From contig OZ059899.1 of the NCBI GenBank assembly GCA_964057225.1, positions 2,046,001 through 2,110,000 on the forward strand: a stretch of 64,000 nucleotides of DNA. The letters are read 5' to 3'. This document shows, piece after piece, positions 50,934 to 63,919 of this stretch (positions within the stretch are counted from its first letter, which is position 1; each line of letters begins with the position of its first letter). A model generated the notes under the pieces. That model saw only the letters and a program-made list of their open reading frames with translations. It was not told the DNA's origin and did not search any database. Origin of the DNA: Auanema rhodensis (lineage: Eukaryota; Nematoda; Chromadorea; Rhabditida; Rhabditidae). The translations under genes were made by a program, and so were the position numbers.

Positions 50934-51985
50934 TGTCAAAATGTTTTTGGAAGCAATGTTGAGTGTACATGGAAACTCAACATACACTAATGCATCATTT
51001 TTCAAACGATCATAACTAATTTTTGTATCAAGCGTTTCTCAATGTAGTATAGTGCATTCGATGCGGATTTTTAAGCTGCGTCGATCTGTGTTATCAGATT
51101 TGCGCTAGCTTAAAAATGCACCGAGATATCAACTGATATAAGTTCACACTTATATCCTCGATTTTCACCCTGAAGAATTAATTTTTTCGTTGAATAACAT
51201 TGTCCATCGTCTTTGCTTTGAAAAAAGGAATCTAAAAACATCTACTTTTTGCTAAATTATTTTGAACTTTTGGAAAAAATTTTTGTCAAAATGTTTTTGG
51301 AAGCAATGTTGAGTGTACATGGAAACTCAACATACACTAATGCATCATTTTTCAAACGATCATAACTAATTTTTGTATTAAGCGTTTCTCAATGTAGTAT
51401 AGTGCATTCGATGCGAATTTTTAAGCTGCGTCGATCTGTGTTATCAGATTTGCGCTAACTTAAAAATGCACCGAGATATCAACTGATATAAGTTCACACT
51501 TATATCCTCGATTTTCACCCTGAAGAATTAATTTTTTCGTTGAATAACATTATCCATCGTCTTTGCCTTGAAAAATGGAATCTAAAAACATCTACTTTTT
51601 GCTAAATTATTTTGAAATTTTTCGAAAAAATTTTTGTCAAAATGTTTTTGGAAGCAATGTTGAGTGTACATGGAAACTCAACATACACTAATGCATCATT
51701 TTTCAAACGATCATAACTAATTTTTGTATCAAGCGTTTCTCAATGTAGTATAGTGCATTCGATGCGGATTTTTAAGCTGCGTCGATCTGTGTTATCAGAT
51801 TTGCGCTAACTTAAAAATGCACCGAGATATCAACTGATATAAGTTCACACTTATATCCTCGATTTTCACCCTGAACAATTAATTTTTTCGTTGAATAACA
51901 TTGTCCATCGTCTTTGCCTTGAAAAATGGAATCTAAAAACATCTACTTTTTGCTAAATTATTTTGAAATTTTTCGAAAAAATTTT
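50934..51985 (+). repeat. Trimer repeat, second copy (1052 bp)
   Basis: Monomers 146-148 repeat 49882-50933 in tandem, including the 1-bp deletion and GAACTTTTGG tail of the first monomer. The shared deletion shows that the trimer was duplicated after the deletion arose. The only difference I noted is AAACTCAAC in place of the private AAATTCAAC. Confidence 0.8.
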
Positions 51986-53038
51986 TGTCAAAATGTTTTT
52001 GGAAGCAATGTTGAGTGTACATGGAAACTCAACATACACTAATGCATCATTTTTCAAACGATCATAACTAATTTTTGTATCAAACGTTTCTCAATGTAGT
52101 ATAGTGCATTCGATGCGGATTTTTAAGCTGCGTCGATCTGTGTTATCAGATTTGCGCTAGCTTAAAAATGCACCGAGATATCAACTGATATAAGTTCACA
52201 CTTATATCCTCGATTTTCACCCTGAACAATTAATTTTTTCGTTGAATAACATTGTCCATCGTCTTTGCCTTGAAAAATGGAATCTAAAAACATCTACTTT
52301 TTGCTAAATTATTTTGAAATTTTTCGAAAAAATTTTTGTCAAAATGTTTTTGGAAGCAATGTTGAGTGTACATGGAAGCTCAACATACACTAATGCATCA
52401 TTTTTCAAACGATCATAACTAATTTTTGTATTAAGCGTTTCTCAATGTAGTATAGTGCATTCGATGCGGATTTTTAAGCTGCGTCGATCTGTGTTATCAG
52501 ATTTGCGCTAGCTTAAAAATGCACCGAGATATCAACTGATATAAGTTCACACTTATATCCTCGATTTTCACCCTGAACAATTAATTTTTTCGTTGAATAA
52601 CATTGTCCATCGTCTTTGCCTTGAAAAATGGAATCTAAAAACATCTACTTTTTGCTAAATTATTTTGAAATTTTTCGAAAAAATTTTTGTCAAAATGTTT
52701 TTGGAAGCAATGTTGAGTGTACATGGAAACTCAACATACACTAATGCATCATTTTTCAAACGATCATAACTAATTTTTGTATTAAGCGTTTCTCAATGTA
52801 GTATAGTGCATTCGATGCGGATTTTTAAGCTGCGTCGATCTGTGTTATCAGATTTGCGCTAGCTTAAAAATGCACCGAGATATCAACTGATATAAGTTCA
52901 CACTTATATCCTCGATTTTCACCCTGAAGAATTAATTTTTTCGTTGAATAACATTATCCATCGTCTTTGCCTTGAAAAATGGAATCTAAAAACATCTACT
53001 TTTTGCTAAATTATTTTGAAATTTTTCGAAAAAATTTT

Positions 53039-56000
53039 TGTCAAAATGTTTTTGGAAGCAATGTTGAGTGTACATGGAAACTCAACATACACTAATGCAT
53101 CATTTTTCAAACGATCATAACTAATTTTTGTATCAAGCGTTTCTCAATGTAGTATAGTGCATTCGATGCGGATTTTTAAACTGCGTCGATCTGTGTTATC
53201 AGATTTGCGCTAACTTAAAAATGCATCGAGATATCAACTGATATAAGTTCACACTTATATCCTCGATTTTCACCCTGAACAATTAATTTTTTCGTTGAAT
53301 AACATTGTCTATCGTCTTTGCCTTGAAAAATGGAATCTAAAAACATCTACTTTTTGCTAAATTATTTTGAAATTTTTCGAAAAAATTTTTGTCAAAATGT
53401 TTTTGGAAGCAATGTTGAGTGTACATGGAAACTCAACATACACTAATGCATCATTTTTCAAACGATCATAACTAATTTTTGTATCAAGCTTTTCTCAATG
53501 TAGTATAGTGCATTCGATGCGGATTTTTAAGCTGCGTCGATCTGTGTTATCAGATTTGCGCTAGCTTAAAAATGCACCGAGATATCAACTGATATAAGTT
53601 CACACTTATATCCTCGATTTTCACCCTGAACAATTAATTTTTTCGTTGAATAACATTGTCCATCGTCTTTGCCTTGAAAAATGGAATCTAAAAACATCTA
53701 CTTTTTGCTAAATTATTTTGAAATTTTTCGAAAAAATTTTTGTCAAAATGTTTTTGGAAGCAATGTTGAGTGTACATGGAAACTCAACATACACTAATGC
53801 ATCATTTTTCAAACGATCATAACTAATTTTTGTATCAAGCGTTTCTCGATGTAGTATAGTGCATTCGATGCGGATTTTTAAGCTGCGTCGATCTGTGTTA
53901 TCAGATTTGCGCTAGCTTAAAAATGCACCGAGATATCAACTGATATAAGTTCACACTTATATCCTCGATTTTCACCCTGAAGAATTAATTTTTTCGTTGA
54001 ATAACATTGTCTATCGTCTTTGCCTTGAAAAATGGAATCTAAAAACATCTACTTTTTGCTAAATTATTTTGAAATTTTTCGAAAAAATTTTTGTCAAAAT
54101 GTTTTTGGAAGCAATGTTGAGTGTACATGGAAACTCAACATACACTAATGCATCATTTTTCAAACGATCATAACTAATTTTTGTATCAAGCGTTTCTCAA
54201 TGTAGTATAGTGCATTCGATGCGGATTTTTAAGCTGCGTCGATCTGTGTTATCAGATTTGCGCTAACTTAAAAATGCATCGAGATATCAACTGATATAAG
54301 TTCACACTTATATCCTCGATTTTCACCCTGAACAATTAATTTTTTCGTTGAATAACATTGTCTATCGTCTTTGCCTTGAAAAATGGAATCTAAAAACATC
54401 TACTTTTTGCTAAATTATTTTGAAATTTTTCGAAAAAATTTTTGTCAAAATGTTTTTGGAAGCAATGTTGAGTGTACATGGAAACTCAACATACACTAAT
54501 GCATCATTTTTCAAACGATCATAACTAATTTTTGTATCAAGCTTTTCTCAATGTAGTATAGTGCATTCGATGCGGATTTTTAAGCTGCGTCGATCTGTGT
54601 TATCAGATTTGCGCTAGCTTAAAAATGCACCGAGATATCAACTGATATAAGTTCACACTTATATCCTCGATTTTCACCCTGAACAATTAATTTTTTCGTT
54701 GAATAACATTGTCCATCGTCTTTGCCTTGAAAAATGGAATCTAAAAACATCTACTTTTTGCTAAATTATTTTGAAATTTTTCGAAAAAATTTTTGTCAAA
54801 ATGTTTTTGGAAGCAATGTTGAGTGTACATGGAAACTCAACATACACTAATGCATCATTTTTCAAACGATCATAACTAATTTTTGTATCAAGCGTTTCTC
54901 GATGTAGTATAGTGCATTCGATGCGGATTTTTAAGCTGCGTCGATCTGTGTTATCAGATTTGCGCTAGCTTAAAAATGCACCGAGATATCAACTGATATA
55001 AGTTCACACTTATATCCTCGATTTTCACCCTGAAGAATTAATTTTTTCGTTGAATAACATTGTCTATCGTCTTTGCCTTGAAAAATGGAATCTAAAAACA
55101 TCTACTTTTTGCTAAATTATTTTGAAATTTTTCGAAAAAATTTTTGTCAAAATGTTTTTGGAAGCAATGTTGAGTGTACATGGAAACTCAACATACACTA
55201 ATGCATCATTTTTCAAACGATCATAACTAATTTTTGTATCAAGCGTTTCTCAATGTAGTATAGTGCATTCGATGCGGATTTTTAAGCTGCGTCGATCTGT
55301 GTTATCAGATTTGCGCTAACTTAAAAATGCATCGAGATATCAACTGATATAAGTTCACACTTATATCCTCGATTTTCACCCTGAACAATTAATTTTTTCG
55401 TTGAATAACATTGTCTATCGTCTTTGCCTTGAAAAATGGAATCTAAAAACATCTACTTTTTGCTAAATTATTTTGAAATTTTTCGAAAAAATTTTTGTCA
55501 AAATGTTTTTGGAAGCAATGTTGAGTGTACATGGAAACTCAACATACACTAATGCATCATTTTTCAAACGATCATAACTAATTTTTGTATCAAGCTTTTC
55601 TCAATGTAGTATAGTGCATTCGATGCGGATTTTTAAGCTGCGTCGATCTGTGTTATCAGATTTGCGCTAGCTTAAAAATGCACCGAGATATCAACTGATA
55701 TAAGTTCACACTTATATCCTCGATTTTCACCCTGAACAATTAATTTTTTCGTTGAATAACATTGTCCATCGTCTTTGCCTTGAAAAATGGAATCTAAAAA
55801 CATCTACTTTTTGCTAAATTATTTTGAAATTTTTCGAAAAAATTTTTGTCAAAATGTTTTTGGAAGCAATGTTGAGTGTACATGGAAACTCAACATACAC
55901 TAATGCATCATTTTTCAAACGATCATAACTAATTTTTGTATCAAGCGTTTCTCGATGTAGTATAGTGCATTCGATGCGGATTTTTAAGCTGCGTCGATCT

Positions 56001-56197
56001 GTGTTATCAGATTTGCGCTAGCTTAAAAATGCACCGAGATATCAACTGATATAAGTTCACACTTATATCCTCGATTTTCACCCTGAAGAATTAATTTTTT
56101 CGTTGAATAACATTGTCTATCGTCTTTGCCTTGAAAAATGGAATCTAAAAACATCTACTTTTTGCTAAATTATTTTGAAATTTTTCGAAAAAATTTT
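53039..56197 (+). repeat. Trimer higher-order repeat TRS x3 (1053 bp each)
   Basis: Three tandem copies at 53039-54091, 54092-55144 and 55145-56197, each reading T, R, S. T has GCATCGAG (T188) with A175, C242 and T272; R has T101 and C242 with C272; S has G108, G242 and T272. The only difference I noted is TTTTAAACTG in the first T (near 53178), so this is among the most homogeneous stretches in the window. Confidence 0.85.
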
Positions 56198-59100
56198 TGT
56201 CAAAATGTTTTTGGAAGCAATGTTGAGTGTACATGGAAACTCAACATACACTAATGCATCATTTTTCAAACGATCATAACTAATTTTTGTATTAAGCTTT
56301 TCTCAATGTAGTATAGTGCATTCGATGCGGATTTTTAAGCTGCGTCGATCTGTGTTATCAGATTTGCGCTAGCTTAAAAATGCACCGAGATATCAACTGA
56401 TATAAGTTCACACTTATATCCTCGATTTTCACCCTGAAGAATCAATTTTTTCGTTGAATAACATTGTCTATCGTCTTTGCCTTGAAAAATGGAATCTAAA
56501 AACATCTACTTTTTGCTAAATTATTCTGAAATTTTTCGAAAAAATTTTTGTCAAAATGTTTTTGGAAGCAATGTTGAGTGTACATGGAAACTCAACATAC
56601 ACTAATGCATCATTTTTCAAACGATCATAACTAATTTTTGTATCAAGCTTTTTTCAATGTAGTATAGTGCATTCGATGCGGATTTTTAAGCTGCGTCGAT
56701 CTGTGTTATCAGATTTGCGCTAGCTTAAAAATGCACCGAGATATCAACTGATATAAGTTCACACTTATATCCTCGATTTTCACCCTGAACAATTAATTTT
56801 TTCGTTGAATAACATTGTCCATCGTCTTTGCCTTGAAAAATGGAATCTAAAAACATCTACTTTTTGCTAAATTATTTTGAAATTTTTCGAAAAAATTTTT
56901 GTCAAAATGTTTTTGGAAGCAATGTTGAGTGTACATGGAAACTCAACATACACTAATGCATCATTTTTCAAACGATCATAACTAATTTTTGTATCAAGCG
57001 TTTCTCGATGTAGTATAGTGCATTCGATGCGGATTTTTGAGCTGCGTCGATCTGTGTTATCAGATTTGCGCTAGCTTAAAAATGCACCGAGATATCAACT
57101 GATATAAGTTCACACTTATATCCTCGATTTTCACCCTGAAGAATTAATTTTTTCGTTGAATAACATTGTCCATCGTCTTTGCCTTAAAAAATGGAATCTA
57201 AAAACATCTACTTTTTGCTAAATTATTTTGAAATTTTTCGAAAAAATTTTTGTCAAAATGTTTTTGGAAGCAATGTTGAGTGTACATGGAAACTCAACAT
57301 ACACTAATGCATCATTTTTCAAACGATCATAACTAATTTTTGTATTAAGCTTTTCTCAATGTAGTATAGTGCATTCGATGCGGATTTTTAAGCTGCGTCG
57401 ATCTGTGTTATCAGATTTGCGCTAGCTTAAAAATGCACCGAGATATCAACTGATATAAGTTCACACTTATATCCTCGATTTTCACCCTGAAGAATCAATT
57501 TTTTCGTTGAATAACATTGTCTATCGTCTTTGCCTTGAAAAATGGAATCTAAAAACATCTACATTTTGCTAAATTATTTTGAAATTTTTCGAAAAAATTT
57601 TTGTCAAAATGTTTTTGGAAGCAATGTTGAGTGTACATGGAAACTCAACATACACTAATGCATCATTTTTCAAACGATCATAACTAATTTTTGTATCAAG
57701 CTTTTCTCAATGTAGTATAGTGCATTCGATGCGGATTTTTAAGCTGCGTCGATCTGTGTTATCAGATTTGCGCTAGCTTAAAAATGCACCGAGATATCAA
57801 CTGATATAAGTTCACACTTATATCCTCGATTTTCACCCTGAAGAATTAATTTTTTCGTTGAATAACATTGTCTATCGTCTTTGCCTTGAAAAATGGAATC
57901 TAAAAACATCTACTTTTTGCTAAATTATTTTGAAATTTTTCGAAAAAATTTTTGTCAAAATGTTTTTGGAAGCAATGTTGAGTGTACATGGAAACTCAAC
58001 ATACACTAATGCATCATTTTTCAAACGATCATAACTAATTTTTGTATTAAGCTTTTCTCAATGTAGTATAGTGCATTCGATGCGGATTTTTAAGCTGCGT
58101 CGATCTGTGTTATCAGATTTGCGCTAGCTTAAAAATGCACCGAGATATCAACTGATATAAGTTCACACTTATATCCTCGATTTTCACCCTGAAGAATCAA
58201 TTTTTTCGTTGAATAACATTGTCTATCGTCTTTGCCTTGAGAAATGGAATCTAAAAACATCTACTTTTTGCTAAATTATTTTGAAATTTTTCGAAAAAAT
58301 TTTTGTCAAAATGTTTTTGGAAGCAATGTTGAGTGTACATGGAAACTCAACATACACTAATGCATCATTTTTCAAACGATCATAACTAATTTTTGTATTA
58401 AGCTTTTCTCAATGTAGTATAGTGCATTCGATGCGGATTTTTAAGCTGCGTCGATCTGTGTTATCAGATTTGCGCTAGCTTAAAAATGCACCGAGATATC
58501 AACTGATATAAGTTCACACTTATATCCTCGATTTTCACCCTGAAGAATCAATTTTTTCGTTGAATAACATTGTCTATCGTCTTTGCCTTGAAAAATGGAA
58601 TCTAAAAACATCTACTTTTTGCTAAATTATTTTGAAATTTTTCGAAAAAATTTTTGTCAAAATGTTTTTGGAAGCAATGTTGAGTGTACATGGAAACTCA
58701 ACATACACTAATGCATCATTTTTCAAACGATCATAACTAATTTTTGTATCAAGCTTTTCTCAATGTAGTATAGTGCATTCGATGCGGATTTTTAAGCTGC
58801 GTCGATCTGTGTTATCAGATTTGCGCTAGCTTGAAAATGCACCGAGATATCAACTGATATAAGTTCACACTTATATCCTCGATTTTCACCCTGAACAATT
58901 AATTTTTTCGTTGAATAACATTGTCTATCGTCTTTGCCTTGAAAAATGGAATCTAAAAACATCTACTTTTTGCTAAATTATTTTGAAATTTTTCGAAAAA
59001 ATTTTTGTCAAAATGTTTTTGGAAGCAATGTTGAGTGTACATGGAAACTCAACATACACTAATGCATCATTTTTCAAACGATCATAACTAATTTTTGTAT

Positions 59101-60409
59101 TAAGCTTTTCTCAATGTAGTATAGTGCATTCGATGCGGATTTTTAAGCTGCGTCGATCTGTGTTATCAGATTTGCGCTAGCTTAAAAATGCACCGAGATA
59201 TCAACTGATATAAGTTCACACTTATATCCTCGATTTTCACCCTGAAGAATCAATTTTTTCGTTGAATAACATTGTCTATCGTCTTTGCCTTGAAAAATGG
59301 AATCTAAAAACATCTACTTTTTGCTAAATTATTTTGAAATTTTTCGAAAAAATTTTTGTCAAAATGTTTTTGGAAGCAATGTTGAGTGTACATGGAAACT
59401 CAACATACACTAATGCATCATTTTTCAAACGATCATAACTAATTTTTGTATTAAGCTTTTCTCAATGTAGTATAGTGCATTCGATGCGGATTTTTAAGCT
59501 GCGTCGATCTGTGTTATCAGATTTGCGCTAGCTTAAAAATGCACCGAGATATCAACTGATATAAGTTCACACTTATATCCTCGATTTTCACCCTGAACAA
59601 TTAATTTTTTCGTTGAATAACATTGTCTATCGTCTTTGCCTTGAAAAATGGAATCTAAAAACATCTACTTTTTGCTAAATTATTTTGAAATTTTTCGAAA
59701 AAATTTTTGTCAAAATGTTTTTGGAAGCAATGTTGAGTGTACATGGAAACTCAACATACACTAATGCATCATTTTTCAAACGATCATAACTAATTTTTGT
59801 ATCAAGCTTTTCTCAATGTAGTATAGTGCATTCGATGCGGATTTTTAAGCTGCGTCGATCTGTGTTATCAGATTTGCGCTAGCTTAAAAATGCACCGAGA
59901 TATCAACTGATATAAGTTCACACTTATATCCTCGATTTTCACCCTGAACAATTAATTTTTTCGTTGAATAACATTGTCCATCGTCTTTGCCTTGAAAAAT
60001 GGAATCTAAAAACATCTACTTTTTGCTAAATTATTTTGAAATTTTTCGAAAAAATTTTTGTCAAAATGTTTTTGGAAGCAATGTTGAGTGTACATGGAAA
60101 CTCAACATACACTAATGCATCATTTTTCAAACAATCATAACTAATTTGTGTATTAAGCGTTTCTCAATGTAGTATAGTGCATTCGATGCGGATTTTTAAG
60201 CTGCGTCGATCTGTGTTATCAGATTTGCGCTAGCTTAAAAATGCACCGAGATATCAACTGATATAAGTTCACACTTATATCCTCGATTTTCACCCTGAAC
60301 AATTAATTTTTTCGTTGAATAACATTGTCCATCGTCTTTGCCTTGAAAAATGGAATCTAAAAACATCTACTTTTTGCTAAATTATTTTGAAATTTTTCGA
60401 AAAAATTTT

Positions 60410-63217
60410 TGTCAAAATGTTTTTGGAAGCAATGTTGAGTGTACATGGAAACTCAACATACACTAATGCATCATTTTTCAAACGATCATAACTAATTTTT
60501 GTATCAAGCGTTTCTCGATGTAGTATAGTGCATTCGATGCGGATTTTTAAGCTGCGTCGATCTGTGTTATCAGATTTGCGCTAGCTTAAAAATGCACCGA
60601 GATATCAACTGATATAAGTTCACACTTATATCCTCGATTTTCACCCTGAAGAATTAATTTTTTCGTTGAATAACATTGTCCATCGTCTTTGCCTTGAAAA
60701 ATGGAATTTAAAAACATCTACTTTTTGCTAAATTATTTTGAAATTTTTCGAAAAAATTTTTGTCAAAATGTTTTTGGAAGCAATGTTGAGTGTACATGGA
60801 AACTCAACATACACTAATGCATCATTTTTCAAACAATCATAACTAATTTGTGTATTAAGCGTTTCTCAATGTAGTATAGTGCATTCGATGCGGATTTTTA
60901 AGCTGCGTCGATCTGTGTTATCAGATTTGCGCTAGCTTAAAAATGCATCGAGATATCAACTGATATAAGTTCATACTTATATCCTCGATTTTCACCCTGA
61001 AGAATTGATTTTTTCGTTGAATAACATTGTCTATCGTCTTTGCCTTAAAAAATGGAATCTAAAAACTTCTACTTTTTGCTAAATTATTTTGAAATTTTTC
61101 GAAAAAATTTTTGTCAAAATGTTTTTGGAAGCAATGTTGAGTGTACATGGAAACTCAACATACACTAATGCATCATTTTTCAAACGATCATAACTAATTT
61201 TTGTATTAAGCTTTTCTCAATGTAGTATAGTGCATTCGATGCGGATTTTTAAGCTGCGTCGATCTGTGTTATCAGATTTGCGCTAGCTTAAAAATGCACC
61301 GAGATATCAACTGATATAAGTTCACACTTATATCCTCGATTTTCACCCTGAAGAATTGATTTTTTCGTTGAATAACATTGTCTATCGTCTTTGCCTTAAA
61401 AAATGGAATCTAAAAACTTCTACTTTTTGCTAAATTATTTTGAAATTTTTCGAAAAAATTTTTGTCAAAATGTTTTTGGAAGCAATGTTGAGTGTACATG
61501 GAAACTCAACATACACTAATGCATCATTTTTCAAACGATCATAACTAATTTTTGTATTAAGCTTTTCTCAATGTAGTATAGTGCATTCGATGCGGATTTT
61601 TAAGCTGCGTCGATCTGTGTTATCAGATTTGCGCTAGCTTAAAAATGCACCGAGATATCAACTGATATAAGTTCACACTTATATCCTCGATTTTCACCCT
61701 GAAGAATTAATTTTTTCGTTGAATAACATTGTCCATCGTCTTTGCCTTGAAAAATGGAATCTAAAAACATCTACTTTTTGCTAAATTATTTTGAAATTTT
61801 TCGAAAAAATTTTTGTCAAAATGTTTTTGGAAGCAATGTTGAGTGTACATGGAAACTCAACATACACTAATGCATCATTTTTCAAACGATCATAACTAAT
61901 TTTTGTATCAAGCGTTTCTCGATGTAGTATAGTGCATTCGATGCGGATTTTTAAGCTGCGTCGATCTGTGTTATCAGATTTGCGCTAGCTTAAAAATGCA
62001 CCGAGATATCAACTGATATAAGTTCACACTTATATCCTCGATTTTCACCCTGAAGAATTAATTTTTTCGTTGAATAACATTGTCCATCGTCTTTGCCTTG
62101 AAAAATGGAATTTAAAAACATCTACTTTTTGCTAAATTATTTTGAAATTTTTCGAAAAAATTTTTGTCAAAATGTTTTTGGAAGCAATGTTGAGTGTACA
62201 TGGAAACTCAACATACACTAATGCATCATTTTTCAAACAATCATAACTAATTTGTGTATTAAGCGTTTCTCAATGTAGTATAGTGCATTCGATGCGGATT
62301 TTTAAGCTGCGTCGATCTGTGTTATCAGATTTGCGCTAGCTTAAAAATGCACCGAGATATCAACTGATATAAGTTCACACTTATATCCTCGATTTTCACC
62401 CTGAAGAATTGATTTTTTCGTTGAATAACATTGTCTATCGTCTTTGCCTTAAAAAATGGAATCTAAAAACTTCTACTTTTTGCTAAATTATTTTGAAATT
62501 TTTCGAAAAAATTTTTGTCAAAATGTTTTTGGAAGCAATGTTGAGTGTACATGGAAACTCAACATACACTAATGCATCATTTTTCAAACGATCATAACTA
62601 ATTTTTGTATTAAGCTTTTCTCAATGTAGTATAGTGCATTCGATGCGGATTTTTAAGCTGCGTCGATCTGTGTTATCAGATTTGCGCTAGCTTAAAAATG
62701 CACCGAGATATCAACTGATATAAGTTCACACTTATATCCTCGATTTTCACCCTGAAGAATTGATTTTTTCGTTGAATAACATTGTCTATCGTCTTTGCCT
62801 TAAAAAATGGAATCTAAAAACTTCTACTTTTTGCTAAATTATTTTGAAATTTTTCGAAAAAATTTTTGTCAAAATGTTTTTGGAAGCAATGTTGAGTGTA
62901 CATGGAAACTCAACATACACTAATGCATCATTTTTCAAACGATCATAACTAATTTTTGTATTAAGCTTTTCTCAATGTAGTATAGTGCATTCGATGCGGA
63001 TTTTTAAGCTGCGTCGATCTGTGTTATCAGATTTGCGCTAGCTTAAAAATGCACCGAGATATCAACTGATATAAGTTCACACTTATATCCTCGATTTTCA
63101 CCCTGAAGAATCAATTTTTTCGTTGAATAACATTGTCTATCGTCTTTGCCTTGAAAAATGGAATCTAAAAACATCTACTTTTTGCTAAATTATTTTGAAA
63201 TTTTTCGAAAAAATTTT
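60410..63217 (+). repeat. Tetramer higher-order repeat x2 (1404 bp each)
   Basis: Monomers 173-176 (60410-61813) and 177-180 (61814-63217). In both copies the first is K with T299 (GAATTTAAAA), the second has A75, G90, T272, A287 and A307, and the third has T101 with G247, A287 and A307. The fourth differs: monomer 176 has TTAATT and C272, monomer 180 has TCAATT and T272. Monomer 174 also has private GCATCGAG and TCATACTT. Confidence 0.7.
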
Positions 63218-63919
63218 TGTCAAAATGTTTTTGGAAGCAATGTTGAGTGTACATGAAAACTCAACATACACTAATGCATCATTTTTCAAACGATCATAAC
63301 TAATTTTTGTATTAAGCTTTTCTCAATGTAGTATAGTGCATTCGATGCGGATTTTTAAGCTGCGTCGATCTGTGTTATCAGATTTGCGCTAGCTTAAAAA
63401 TGCACCGAGATATCAACTGATATAAGTTCACACTTATATCCTCGATTTTCACCCTGAACAATTAATTTTTTCGTTGAATAACATTGTCCATCGTCTTTGC
63501 CTTGAAAAATGGAATCTAAAAACATCTACTTTTTGCTAAATTATTTTGAAATTTTTCGAAAAAATTTTTGTCAAAATGTTTTTGGAAGCAATGTTGAGTG
63601 TACATGGAAACTCAACATACACTAATGCATCATTTTTCAAACAATCATAACTAATTTGTGTATTAAGCGTTTCTCAATGTAGTATAGTGCATTCGATGCG
63701 GATTTTTAAGCTGCGTCGATCTGTGTTATCAGATTTGCGCTAGCTTAAAAATGCACCGAGATATCAACTGATATAAGTTCACACTTATATCCTCGATTTT
63801 CACCCTGAACAATTAATTTTTTCGTTGAATAACATTGTCCATCGTCTTTGCCTTGGAAAATGGAATCTAAAAACATCTACTTTTTGCTAAATTATTTTGA
63901 AATTTTTCGAAAAAATTTT

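Larger units (their letters stand above)
32332..53038 (+). repeat. Satellite domain II (monomers 93-151)
   Basis: From 32332 the composition changes abruptly. G75/T90 copies dominate and new markers appear: A99 (TATCAAACG), G108 (CTCGATG), A175 (GCTAACTT), C242 (GAACAATT), G264 (AATAGCATT), A293 (AAAAGGA), T294 (AATTGAATC), and T265 with A287 and A307. Types: H (A99, G264, A293); I (G108, T294); J (A175, C242); K (G108, G294), K2 with A269; L (A75, T96, T180, G264, A293); N (A75, G90, T265, A287, A307, usually TGGAGT); O (A293, G340); P (T96, A133, G264, A293); Q (G108, A130 in GATGAGG, A175, C242). Most copies have A247. Monomers 107-115 read K-c180, K-c180, L/J hybrid, K2, H, H, I, J, N-like. 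Confidence 0.8.
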
